Origin: Sulfurovum sp.
GTDB taxonomy: Bacteria > Campylobacterota > Campylobacteria > Campylobacterales > Sulfurovaceae
DNA: 11,942 nucleotides
Assembly: GCA_003978375.1 (NCBI GenBank)
Contig: QNZW01000039.1
Location: 1-11,942 of the forward strand
Reading direction: 5' to 3'
In this document: positions 1-5,185 of the stretch, in pieces
Layout: every line of letters begins with the position of its first letter
Numbering within the stretch: position 1 is the first letter of the stretch
Notes under the pieces: generated by a model
What the model was told of the DNA's origin: nothing
Seen by the model: the letters and a program-made list of their open reading frames with translations, nothing else
The model's database searches: none
Position numbers and translations under genes: made by a program

Positions 1-43
1 ATTTATTTTGAGATAAGACAAAAGCCGTCATTTCCTAAAATTC

Positions 44-52
44 TGTTATAAT
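44..52 (+). promoter_or_regulatory. Predicted extended -10 promoter for the DksA-like gene
   Basis: The sequence TGT-TATAAT is a consensus -10 hexamer (47-52) with the upstream TG of an extended -10. It would start transcription near base 59, giving a leader of about 20 nt before the ATG at 81. No convincing -35 box is seen at the right distance, which is usual for promoters in this phylum. Prediction from sequence only. Confidence 0.5.
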
Positions 53-80
53 TTTTCCAATATACCATAAAGTAGTATAC

Positions 81-422
81 ATGACCAAACAAGAAAAACA
101 AACTATCAAAGAAAAAATAGAAGATGATATCAAGCTACTCAAAGCACAGATTATTGATTTAGAGACAAAAGTCAAACCTATCTCACCAGATTGTGGGTTG
201 GGACGTCTTACGCGTCTTGAAGCAATGGGTGAACAACATGTCAATAACAAAGTACTTGATGAAGCAAGAATGAGACTCACACGACTCAGTAATGCACTTC
301 AACGCATAGACAAACCTATGTTTGGTATCTGTATCGAGTGTGAAGAGAGCATAGGCATAGGACGTATGTCTGTGCGTCCTGAAAGTGTGCGATGTGTAGA
401 ATGTGCTGCGTTACAACAGTGA
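81..422 (+). CDS. DksA/TraR-family C4 zinc-finger protein
   Basis: A 113-residue protein with the two-part layout of small DksA/TraR regulators. Residues about 1-75 are charged and helical and would form a coiled coil. They include PDCGLGRLTRLEA (36-48), a version of the family's PDxAxGRLTR segment. A C-terminal zinc finger has CxxC pairs at Cys84/Cys87 and Cys105/Cys108. Proteins of this family bind RNA polymerase in the secondary channel and alter promoter choice, often with ppGpp. It is shorter than E. coli DksA (151 residues), so I do not assign the dksA symbol. The ATG at 81 is the first in frame after a good -10 element, but the Shine-Dalgarno match is poor. The next gene starts 67 nt downstream and has its own -10-like element, so the two need not be co-transcribed. 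Family assignment is firm; the regulated targets are unknown. Confidence 0.85.
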   Translation: MTKQEKQTIKEKIEDDIKLLKAQIIDLETKVKPISPDCGLGRLTRLEAMGEQHVNNKVLDEARMRLTRLSNALQRIDKPMFGICIECEESIGIGRMSVRPESVRCVECAALQQ

Positions 423-424
423 CA

Positions 425-442
425 TTCTTAAGCAGATAAGAA
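425..442 (+). repeat. Small inverted repeat after the DksA-like gene
   Basis: TTCTTA (425-430) and TAAGAA (437-442) are a perfect 6-bp inverted repeat around a 6-nt loop, three bases after the stop codon. There is no T-run behind it, so it is at best a weak terminator or attenuating hairpin before the next gene. Confidence 0.3.
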
Positions 443-446
443 GAAA

Positions 447-455
447 TGCTATAGT
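447..455 (+). promoter_or_regulatory. Possible extended -10 promoter for the SCP2-like gene
   Basis: TGC-TATAGT resembles an extended -10 element and would give a start near 462, about 28 nt ahead of the ATG at 490. The surrounding region is very AT-rich, so chance matches are likely. Confidence 0.35.
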
Positions 456-489
456 ATATTATATTTTATTATTACTAAAAGGAATAAAA

Positions 490-1005
490 ATGCTTAAAAA
501 ACTCTCTCTTGTTGCACTTATGACAGTAGGTGCAAGTGTCACAATCACGGCTACAGAATTTATGGATGCAAGTTGGGCAAAAAGTACCTGCGATGCATGG
601 AATAAAAATGCAACACTCACCAATAAACTTGGAAAATGGTCTTCCAATGATAAAAAACGTGGCTATAAAATAATTCAAATTTATAGAACAGAATGTGGGA
701 AAAGTAGCAAGATTCAACTTAACATCTCTAATAAAAATGGCAAAGCCATCTGTACCTATGGAGGGAAACCCGATGGAAAAAAGGTAAATACAGATGTTGA
801 CTACGTCATGCATGCATCTGACAAAGATTGGACATGTATAGGAAAAGGAAGTTTTGGATGTGGTGCAATGGGTGCAATGGCTTCAGGAAAACTTAAATTT
901 TCCGGTCCAAAAATGGAAGCGATGAGCGTAATGGGACCTTTTGAAGCTTTCTTGAAACTTACAGGAAAGGTAGCCAGTACAAAAAGTAAGAATTGTCCAA
1001 AGTAG
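490..1005 (+). CDS. Exported SCP2-like (sterol-carrier-fold) protein
   Basis: A 171-residue protein. I place the start at the ATG at 490 because AAGGA lies at 479-483 and the result begins with a clear signal peptide (MLKKLSLVALMTVGASVTITA, cleavage likely after residue 21). An upstream in-frame ATG at 403 lies inside the previous gene and would bury the signal. The mature part ends with GKLKFSGPKMEAMSVMGPFEAFLKL (133-157), which resembles the end of SCP2 lipid-binding domains and matches small exported SCP2-domain proteins I associate with Campylobacterota. The family binds hydrophobic ligands; the ligand here is unknown. Six cysteines (34, 69, 88, 116, 124, 169) all lie in the exported portion, an even number that could form disulfides. 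Stop 14 bases from the convergent S24 repressor stop. Export is well supported; the SCP2 call is moderately sure. Confidence 0.7.
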   Translation: MLKKLSLVALMTVGASVTITATEFMDASWAKSTCDAWNKNATLTNKLGKWSSNDKKRGYKIIQIYRTECGKSSKIQLNISNKNGKAICTYGGKPDGKKVNTDVDYVMHASDKDWTCIGKGSFGCGAMGAMASGKLKFSGPKMEAMSVMGPFEAFLKLTGKVASTKSKNCPK

Positions 1006-1019
1006 CCATCATAGGTTCT

Positions 1020-1673
1020 CTATAGACTTTCTATATTGCCAACCACTTTCCCCACAATCATCACTTCGTCTGCAGGGATAGATTGGGGAGGATAGAGGGC
1101 ATTATCTGAAATAAGTTCTATCATGCCATCTGCACGTTGCTGGATACGCTTAATAAACAACCCCCCTGTCGTAGAGGCAATAAAAATACCATTTTTTGCA
1201 ATATCTGTTTGCGTTCTATCTATAAAAACGATACTGCCGTCTTGAAGGGTTGGTTCCATGGACTCACCATCTACATGAATGGCTTCGAGCTCTGTATTGC
1301 CCATGCCTACCATATTATGCATGATTTTTTCATCGATTGTGATGGTTTCATAATTTTCATCAAAAACTTCTGCCCCTCCTCCTGCACTCGCACGAATATC
1401 AGAAAAATAACGCACCTGAAAAAACTTTTCTGTCTCCTCTTTAAGCATATCGACTGCTTGATCAAAAAAGAGCCAATTGACCGATATTTTTTTTAAAGCA
1501 CAAAATTCTAATATCTCTTCATAGGGAATAGAATTTCTTTTTTTCATAGAAGCAAAAGTACCTTGAGGAATATTAAGTGCTTCTGCCACATCTTTATCAA
1601 ATACTTTTTTTCCTAAGGTAGTATCTGCAAGAATATCTTTTAATTTATCTACAATATCAGATAAGTTCATCAT
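1020..1673 (-). CDS. LexA/CI-type repressor with S24 autopeptidase domain
   Basis: A 217-residue two-domain repressor. Residues about 5-70 resemble the phage CI helix-turn-helix domain (DKDVAEALNIPQGTFASMKKR, ending ISVNWLF). The C-terminal half is an S24 peptidase: Ser138 in GESMEPTL and Lys175 in FIKRIQ form the Ser/Lys dyad, 37 residues apart, the same spacing as Ser119/Lys156 in LexA. A candidate self-cleavage site is Ala97-Gly98 in RASAGGG. Proteins of this type bind operators as dimers and inactivate themselves when RecA filaments form on damaged DNA; that this one responds to RecA is inferred. AAGGAG (1684-1679) precedes two adjacent ATGs (1673 and 1670), both plausible starts. It is divergent from a 37-codon ORF across a promoter region with operator-like boxes, so autoregulation is likely. 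No phage structural, integrase or excisionase gene is nearby. Confidence 0.88.
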   Translation of the reverse strand: MMNLSDIVDKLKDILADTTLGKKVFDKDVAEALNIPQGTFASMKKRNSIPYEEILEFCALKKISVNWLFFDQAVDMLKEETEKFFQVRYFSDIRASAGGGAEVFDENYETITIDEKIMHNMVGMGNTELEAIHVDGESMEPTLQDGSIVFIDRTQTDIAKNGIFIASTTGGLFIKRIQQRADGMIELISDNALYPPQSIPADEVMIVGKVVGNIESL

Positions 1674-1707
1674 TATAACTCCTTCAAAATAAATATATAT
1701 AAGTTAT

Positions 1708-1738
1708 TTTATACTAATTTTTCTTAAAAATATGTCAA
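1708..1738 (-). promoter_or_regulatory. Predicted promoter of the S24 repressor
   Basis: Reading the minus strand, a perfect -35 TTGACA (1738-1733) is followed after 19 bases by TATAAA (1713-1708). The spacer is longer than the preferred 17. Its -35 box lies inside the first ATGTCAATTT box and abuts the -35 of the opposite promoter, so one bound repressor could affect both. Confidence 0.45.
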
Positions 1739-1741
1739 TTT
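1732..1741 (+). promoter_or_regulatory. Operator-like box 1 (ATGTCAATTT)
   Basis: ATGTCAATTT recurs with one inserted base as ATGTACAATTT at 1772-1782, 40 bases (about four helical turns) away. This copy overlaps the -35 boxes of both divergent promoters. Its position suggests a repressor site for the S24 protein; binding is inferred. Confidence 0.4.
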
Positions 1742-1768
1742 GCAATATTTTTAAATATTTTTTATAAT
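1740..1768 (+). promoter_or_regulatory. Predicted promoter of the 37-codon ORF
   Basis: TTGCAA (1740-1745), a 17-base spacer and a consensus TATAAT (1763-1768) form the best sigma-70-type promoter in the window. The predicted start at about 1775 falls inside the second operator-like box, giving a leader of about 35 nt ahead of the ATG at 1810. Confidence 0.55.
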
Positions 1769-1771
1769 TTT

Positions 1772-1787
1772 ATGTACAATTTAACAT
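1772..1787 (+). promoter_or_regulatory. Operator-like box 2, imperfect palindrome
   Basis: ATGT-AC-AATT-TA-ACAT is symmetric at 12 of 16 positions and contains the ATGTACAATTT copy. It covers the predicted transcription start of the rightward promoter, a typical place for a repressor to block initiation. Proposed target of the neighbouring S24 repressor. Confidence 0.4.
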
Positions 1788-1809
1788 ATTTTATCACAAA
1801 GGAATTAAA

Positions 1810-1923
1810 ATGATATATTCAAACAATAAAGAATTATTAAGTTACGCGATAAAAATGGGATGCAAAACAGTGGCAGAATTTGCCATGTTTTTAAGAGCAA
1901 GAGAGTCTATTCTCTCACTTTAG
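1810..1923 (+). CDS. 37-residue small protein divergent from the S24 repressor
   Basis: A short ORF (MIYSNNKELLSYAIKMGC... ending ESILSL) with AAAGGA at 1798-1803, seven bases before the ATG, and a consensus promoter upstream. Its TAG overlaps, on the opposite strand, the TAA of moeA (1922-1920), so the reading frame fills the gap exactly. Residues 20-37 (TVAEFAMFLRARESILSL) loosely fit the first part of a helix-turn-helix, with an AxxL-like helix, a short turn and a Ser-containing second helix. The protein is shorter than any full Cro-type domain. It could be a mini-regulator, an anti-repressor or other small effector, or the remnant of a longer gene. I recognise no family. That it is translated is inferred from the ribosome-binding site and layout. 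Confidence 0.5.
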   Translation: MIYSNNKELLSYAIKMGCKTVAEFAMFLRARESILSL

Positions 1924-3119
1924 CCTAAAAGTAAAACATTTACTTCATCGCCTATCTCTTTTGAGGTATCATCTTCTGAAGTAATGAGGAGTGCTACATT
2001 ACCAAGCATATTGGTAAGTATCGCCGATGAGCCTATTTTTTTGTCTGCAAAGTCAACATAATACTCTCCTTGCAAAAGTGTCACATTACATGCTGTAAAT
2101 TCTGCTTTTTTTGCACGTTTTACAAAAGGTTCTCTTAGTTTTGCTTTTACTTGATGCAGTGTACTGTGTCCTTTTTGAAATTTTTCTATAAGGGGCACAA
2201 GATATAGCAATGCAGTGACAGTAGAAGAATACGCAAAACCTGGTAGCCCTACGATAAATTTATCTTCTTTTCGTGCTACCATAATGTGTTGTCCTGGTTT
2301 CACACGTACTCCTTTAAAAATGACTTCACATCCAAGCTCCCTAATAACATCTTTTACAAAATCAAAATCACCTACACTCATGCCACCTGAAGTCACAACA
2401 ATATCGGATTTTTCTAATGCTTTGGAGATCTCTTTAGTAATCGTCGTTTTATCATCTTTAATACATCCAAGTTGCAAAGGAATACCATCATATTTTTTGA
2501 CTATTGCTTCTAAAATATAATTATTAGATGAACGAATTTGTGCATTATTGGTCTGTTCTTGACCCAATTCAAGCAACTCTGATCCTGTAGAAATAATAGC
2601 AACTGTTGGCTTCTCATATACCAAAACATTGGCTATATTCAAAGATGCCATCACACCGATTTGTGGAAAATCTATCTTCGTACCTTTAGGAATAAGTAAC
2701 TCTCCTTTGGCATAATTTTCTCCTACTTCACGAATAGAAAATCCTTGAGGCACTTCCTCTTTAATGACAATTTCATCTCTATCCACTTCCACATTTTCAA
2801 TAGGAATCAGTGTATCAGCCCCATGAGGCATGAGTGAACCGGTAAAAGTTTTAATACACGTTCCTCCTATAACCTCATCTTGTAATGTAGAGCCTGCTGG
2901 ATTGATACTAGCAATTTTAAGTCTACCAAGTGCCATATCTTCATGAATAATCGCATAACCATCCATCGCTGAAGTAGGAAATGCAGGGGCATTATGTGCT
3001 GCTATAATATCTTCTGCCAATACATATCCTAGAGCATCAACAAGATAAAGTTTTTTTGTTTTATCGTTGTTTATCTCAATATTTTTTATCATCTCTATTG
3101 ATTCATCAAAATGCATCAT
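1920..3119 (-). CDS. moeA: Molybdopterin molybdenumtransferase MoeA
   Basis: A 399-residue MoeA-family protein, close to the usual length of about 400. MoeA inserts molybdate into adenylylated molybdopterin to give the molybdenum cofactor in the cytoplasm. Seen in order: SAMDGYA (50-56, with the conserved Asp53), TFTGSLMPHGADTLIPIE (91-108), STGSELLELG (177-186), TSGGMSVGDFD (243-253) and VKPGQHIMVA (273-282). The usual LPGNPVS motif is instead LPGFAYSS (292-299), losing the second proline. The start ATG overlaps the moaE stop as ATGA (3119-3116), so translation is coupled; a second ATG follows at once (3116). It is the last gene of the moaD-moaE-moeA operon and ends stop-to-stop against the small ORF. 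Campylobacterota can carry more than one MoeA-like gene, so it could be a paralogue with a shifted role. Confidence 0.9.
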   Translation of the reverse strand: MMHFDESIEMIKNIEINNDKTKKLYLVDALGYVLAEDIIAAHNAPAFPTSAMDGYAIIHEDMALGRLKIASINPAGSTLQDEVIGGTCIKTFTGSLMPHGADTLIPIENVEVDRDEIVIKEEVPQGFSIREVGENYAKGELLIPKGTKIDFPQIGVMASLNIANVLVYEKPTVAIISTGSELLELGQEQTNNAQIRSSNNYILEAIVKKYDGIPLQLGCIKDDKTTITKEISKALEKSDIVVTSGGMSVGDFDFVKDVIRELGCEVIFKGVRVKPGQHIMVARKEDKFIVGLPGFAYSSTVTALLYLVPLIEKFQKGHSTLHQVKAKLREPFVKRAKKAEFTACNVTLLQGEYYVDFADKKIGSSAILTNMLGNVALLITSEDDTSKEIGDEVNVLLLG

Positions 3120-3550
3120 GCTAATAATCCTGCTCCATTCATTGCTGTACTCCTATCTGCAGCGTAAATACGCTCACCATTTTTCACATCATACTTCCAA
3201 ATGGGAGCATTGGCTTTAAAGTCCTCTACAAACACGTCTATGAGTTCAAGTGCCACACGACGTTTGGGCGAAAAAACTGCTGAGACATACGAAGAAGTAT
3301 GCACAGGCACATCACCTTTGGCATGTGCCATTTTTACTACCGCACCCAATGCCTTAGCCTTTTCTTGCCAAGTATCAAACCATGTCTGAAGCACCGGTTC
3401 ATAGATATCAAAGCTCAATGCCTCAATGTCATCTTCTGCACGTATGGTACCCACAAAAGGGATGTAGGCACCATAATTAGAGTCTGCTTGTTCATCTAAC
3501 CAGCGACCAAATATCTCTTTGACATCAAGTGGACCATTATATAGCTCCAC
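3116..3550 (-). CDS. moaE: Molybdopterin synthase catalytic subunit MoaE
   Basis: A 144-residue MoaE-family protein. With thiocarboxylated MoaD it adds the two sulfurs to precursor Z (cPMP), making molybdopterin. Recognisable parts are GAYIPFVGTIR (27-37), the FDIYEPV segment (47-53) and FKANAPIWKYD (111-121). The last has Lys112 and Lys119, seven apart like the catalytic Lys119/Lys126 of E. coli MoaE. The usual HRxG motif reads HAKG (76-79) and the later SxHR reads SPKR (94-97), so it is a diverged version. The start is a GTG at 3550, three bases after the moaD stop; AGGA lies too close to act as a normal ribosome site, so coupling to moaD translation is likely. No ATG in the conserved N-terminus offers an alternative. 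Confidence 0.88.
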   Translation of the reverse strand: MELYNGPLDVKEIFGRWLDEQADSNYGAYIPFVGTIRAEDDIEALSFDIYEPVLQTWFDTWQEKAKALGAVVKMAHAKGDVPVHTSSYVSAVFSPKRRVALELIDVFVEDFKANAPIWKYDVKNGERIYAADRSTAMNGAGLLA

Positions 3551-3553
3551 TTC

Positions 3554-3775
3554 CTAGCCACCACACACAGGAGGTAGGATGGAAACTTTATCTCCATCTT
3601 TAAGTACAATACCAAGGTCATTCACCATAGTATCATTGAGTGCTACTGCACACTTCTCTAGCCACTCTCTTAAAGTACTGTCTTCTTTTAGCTTTATAGA
3701 GACATCTGCTAAAGTATCTGCTTCCATTTCTAAAGGTGCTTTACCTATAGGTCCTAAAAATTCTACTTTTATCAT
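3554..3775 (-). CDS. moaD: Molybdopterin synthase sulfur carrier MoaD
   Basis: A 73-residue ubiquitin-fold protein ending in Gly-Gly (PPVCGG), the tail that is adenylylated and turned into a thiocarboxylate to supply sulfur to MoaE. It has the family length and the KDGDKVSILPPV segment (59-70) that leads into the tail. The start ATG at 3775 has AAAGGA nine bases upstream. It is the first gene of the moaD-moaE-moeA operon; only three bases separate it from moaE, which suits a heterotetramer made in equal amounts. The Cys before the Gly-Gly differs from the common Ala, with unknown effect. Confidence 0.92.
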   Translation of the reverse strand: MIKVEFLGPIGKAPLEMEADTLADVSIKLKEDSTLREWLEKCAVALNDTMVNDLGIVLKDGDKVSILPPVCGG

Positions 3776-3804
3776 AAGAAATTCCTTTCTTTCATCTTAT
3801 CTCG

Positions 3805-3810
3805 ATTATA
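3805..3810 (-). promoter_or_regulatory. Predicted -10 box for the moaD-moaE-moeA operon
   Basis: TATAAT on the minus strand, predicting a start near 3798 and a leader of about 22 nt. Its -35 region coincides with the -10 region of the opposite mqnA promoter. Confidence 0.5.
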
Positions 3811-3819
3811 AATCTTGTT

Positions 3820-3828
3820 TGGTATAAT
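3820..3828 (+). promoter_or_regulatory. Predicted extended -10 promoter for mqnA
   Basis: TGG-TATAAT is an extended -10 with a consensus hexamer (3823-3828), giving a start near 3835 and a leader of about 15 nt. The two divergent -10 boxes are only 12 bases apart. Confidence 0.5.
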
Positions 3829-3850
3829 TACGCTTAAATGGGAGGTTATG

Positions 3851-4507
3851 ATGCTATTTGGTACTATTAGTTATCTTAATCTTTTACCTTTTCAGCTTTT
3901 TTTAAAACGCTACATCTCTCACAATAGTGCAAAAATGTCATTGCATTATAAGCGTGCAGTACCTTCACGCATTAACAAAGCACTCAAAAGAAGATCTATC
4001 CATGCAGCTTTTATCTCTTCTGTTGAGTCTCGTAAATGTCGTTGTACCAGCTTGGGTATTATTGCACATAAAGAGGTATATAGTGTCTTTCTTTTAGAAG
4101 GTATGCAAGAAAATGATCCCGCATCTGCTACTTCAAATGCTTTAGCCAAAGTACTTCATCTTGAAGGAAAAGTACTCATTGGTGATGTCGCACTTAAGTA
4201 TTATTTAGATGGAGGAGAAGGCATTGATTTGGCAACAGCATGGTATGAAAAAACAGGACTGCCTTTTGTATTTGCTAGACTTTGCTATAACAAACATGGA
4301 AAATACATTCAGAAACTTGCTCATACCTTTGCCCATACCCGTGTTAAAATTCCACAATATATTTTAAAAAAAGAGGCAAAAAAAAGGGGGCTTACCCCAC
4401 AACAACTTACTTGGTATCTAAGCTACATTCATTACAACCTAGACAACAAAGCACAAAAGTCATTAAAATTATTTTTAAAAAAAACAAAAAATATTCAATC
4501 TAAATAA
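3851..4507 (+). CDS. mqnA: Chorismate dehydratase MqnA (futalosine menaquinone pathway)
   Basis: A 218-residue MqnA-family protein, in the short size range I expect from Campylobacterota. MqnA removes water from chorismate to give 3-[(1-carboxyvinyl)oxy]benzoate, the first step of the futalosine route to menaquinone. Visible features are the N-terminal FGTISYLNLLPF (3-14), AVPSRINKAL (36-45), AAFISSVES (52-60), the GDVALKYY loop (111-118) and DLATAWYEKTGLPFVFA (126-142), in the order of the periplasmic-binding-protein-like fold of this family. GGGAGG (3840-3845) lies five bases before the ATG at 3851; the ATG at 3848 is only two bases from it. A TTG-initiated extension to 3815 would read through the predicted promoter and is unlikely. 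The gene stands alone, divergent from moaD. Confidence 0.85.
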   Translation: MLFGTISYLNLLPFQLFLKRYISHNSAKMSLHYKRAVPSRINKALKRRSIHAAFISSVESRKCRCTSLGIIAHKEVYSVFLLEGMQENDPASATSNALAKVLHLEGKVLIGDVALKYYLDGGEGIDLATAWYEKTGLPFVFARLCYNKHGKYIQKLAHTFAHTRVKIPQYILKKEAKKRGLTPQQLTWYLSYIHYNLDNKAQKSLKLFLKKTKNIQSK

Positions 4508-4529
4508 TACGATAACTTTTATCTAGACA

Positions 4530-5033
4530 TTATTTTGTGGCATGTTTTATTTTGTCTTTAATATACTTCACATCCGTTTCATCAAGATTTGTTTGGATGA
4601 GTTTTCCGTTAAATGGCGTAAGTGCCGTTTCATATTCATTTTCATAACCCTCTTGCGTGACTAAAACCAAAGCGGATGTATCTTTTTTTAACTCTTTTCC
4701 AAATTTGTCTAGCTCTGGATCATCGACTATTTCATCTACTCCCAACCCAAACAATCCCCAAAGTGAGCCACCTACAGCTGCACCAGCAAGTGCCGCAGCT
4801 GGGTTAATCATCAAACCAAGAAGACCCCCCGTAAAAGCACCCCAACCAAAGCCAGTCTTGCCAGTCTCATCTTGTGCCCAAGTACTATGAATTTTTAAAC
4901 GTCCATCCTCTTTTTTAGAAACCACCGCAACATCATCAATCCATACATACGCATTAGGTGAGTCTTCCAATGCATCTAACACTTTTTGGGCTGTTCTGCT
5001 TCCATCAAATAGATATGCTGTAAATACTGCCAT
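4530..5033 (-). CDS. DUF1269-like glycine-rich membrane-associated protein
   Basis: A 167-residue protein of unknown function that resembles the DUF1269 family. An N-terminal globular part (1-55) carries AYLFDGSRTAQKVLDAL (6-22), then a Gly/Ala-rich hydrophobic stretch (59-99) with repeated GG and GxxG spacings of a membrane hairpin or glycine zipper, then a soluble C-terminal domain (100-167) with ALVLVTQEG (121-129). It may insert in the membrane through the central hairpin; no signal peptide is present. The ATG at 5033 has a strong GGGGAAG three bases upstream. It converges with mqnA, 22 bases from the mqnA stop, and has its own transcription start since cls ends 152 bases upstream of it. 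The family call is moderately sure and the role is unknown. Confidence 0.65.
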   Translation of the reverse strand: MAVFTAYLFDGSRTAQKVLDALEDSPNAYVWIDDVAVVSKKEDGRLKIHSTWAQDETGKTGFGWGAFTGGLLGLMINPAAALAGAAVGGSLWGLFGLGVDEIVDDPELDKFGKELKKDTSALVLVTQEGYENEYETALTPFNGKLIQTNLDETDVKYIKDKIKHATK

Positions 5034-5056
5034 TACTTCCCCTTTAAAATTTAGTC

Positions 5057-5074
5057 TATCTTCCTATAAAGATA
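5057..5074. repeat. Inverted repeat upstream of the DUF1269-like gene
   Basis: TATCTT (5057-5062) and AAGATA (5069-5074) form a perfect 6-bp inverted repeat with a 6-base centre, 24-41 bases before the start codon. It could be a small operator or a leader hairpin. In AT-rich DNA such a repeat may arise by chance. Confidence 0.3.
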
Positions 5075-5121
5075 AGAAAATATACATCTTCGATAGATTA
5101 TCCTACCATTAACCGTATTAC

Positions 5122-5169
5122 TATGTCTATCCACTTTGCGACACTTTAATGAAAAAGCATTAAGACATA
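5122..5169. repeat. Nested inverted repeats downstream of cls
   Basis: An outer pair TATGTC (5122-5127) / GACATA (5164-5169) encloses an inner hairpin TTAATG (5146-5151) / CATTAA (5158-5163) with a 6-base loop, and a direct repeat of CACTTT. It lies 17-64 bases past the cls stop. No T-run follows it on the minus strand, so a classic terminator is not supported; it may be a weak 3' structure of the cls message. Confidence 0.35.
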
Positions 5170-5185
5170 AACACCATACTTTTTA

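Noticed and set aside
403..489. Upstream ATG extension of the SCP2-like protein
   Set aside because: It starts inside the DksA-like gene, has no ribosome site of its own, and would place 29 residues before a textbook signal peptide.
475..813. Open reading frame on the minus strand over the SCP2-like gene
   Set aside because: It lies antisense to a gene with a signal peptide and ribosome site, has no family resemblance and no ribosome site, and reads as a shadow. The same applies to the minus-strand frame at 35-280 and the plus-strand frames inside gltX, cls, moeA and pglB.
1021..1035. TATAGA-CTT-TCTATA inverted repeat as a terminator between the SCP2-like gene and the S24 gene
   Set aside because: The stem is short and AT-only, has no T-run, and lies at the last codons of the S24 gene.
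3815..3850. TTG-initiated N-terminal extension of MqnA
   Set aside because: The extension contains the predicted mqnA -10 box and lacks a ribosome site, while GGGAGG sits directly before the ATGs at 3848 and 3851.
4503..4534. Possible terminator between mqnA and the DUF1269-like gene
   Set aside because: A 5-bp GATAA/TTATC stem and an outer AATAAT/ATTATT pair are present, but they are weak, AT-only and without a clear T-run.
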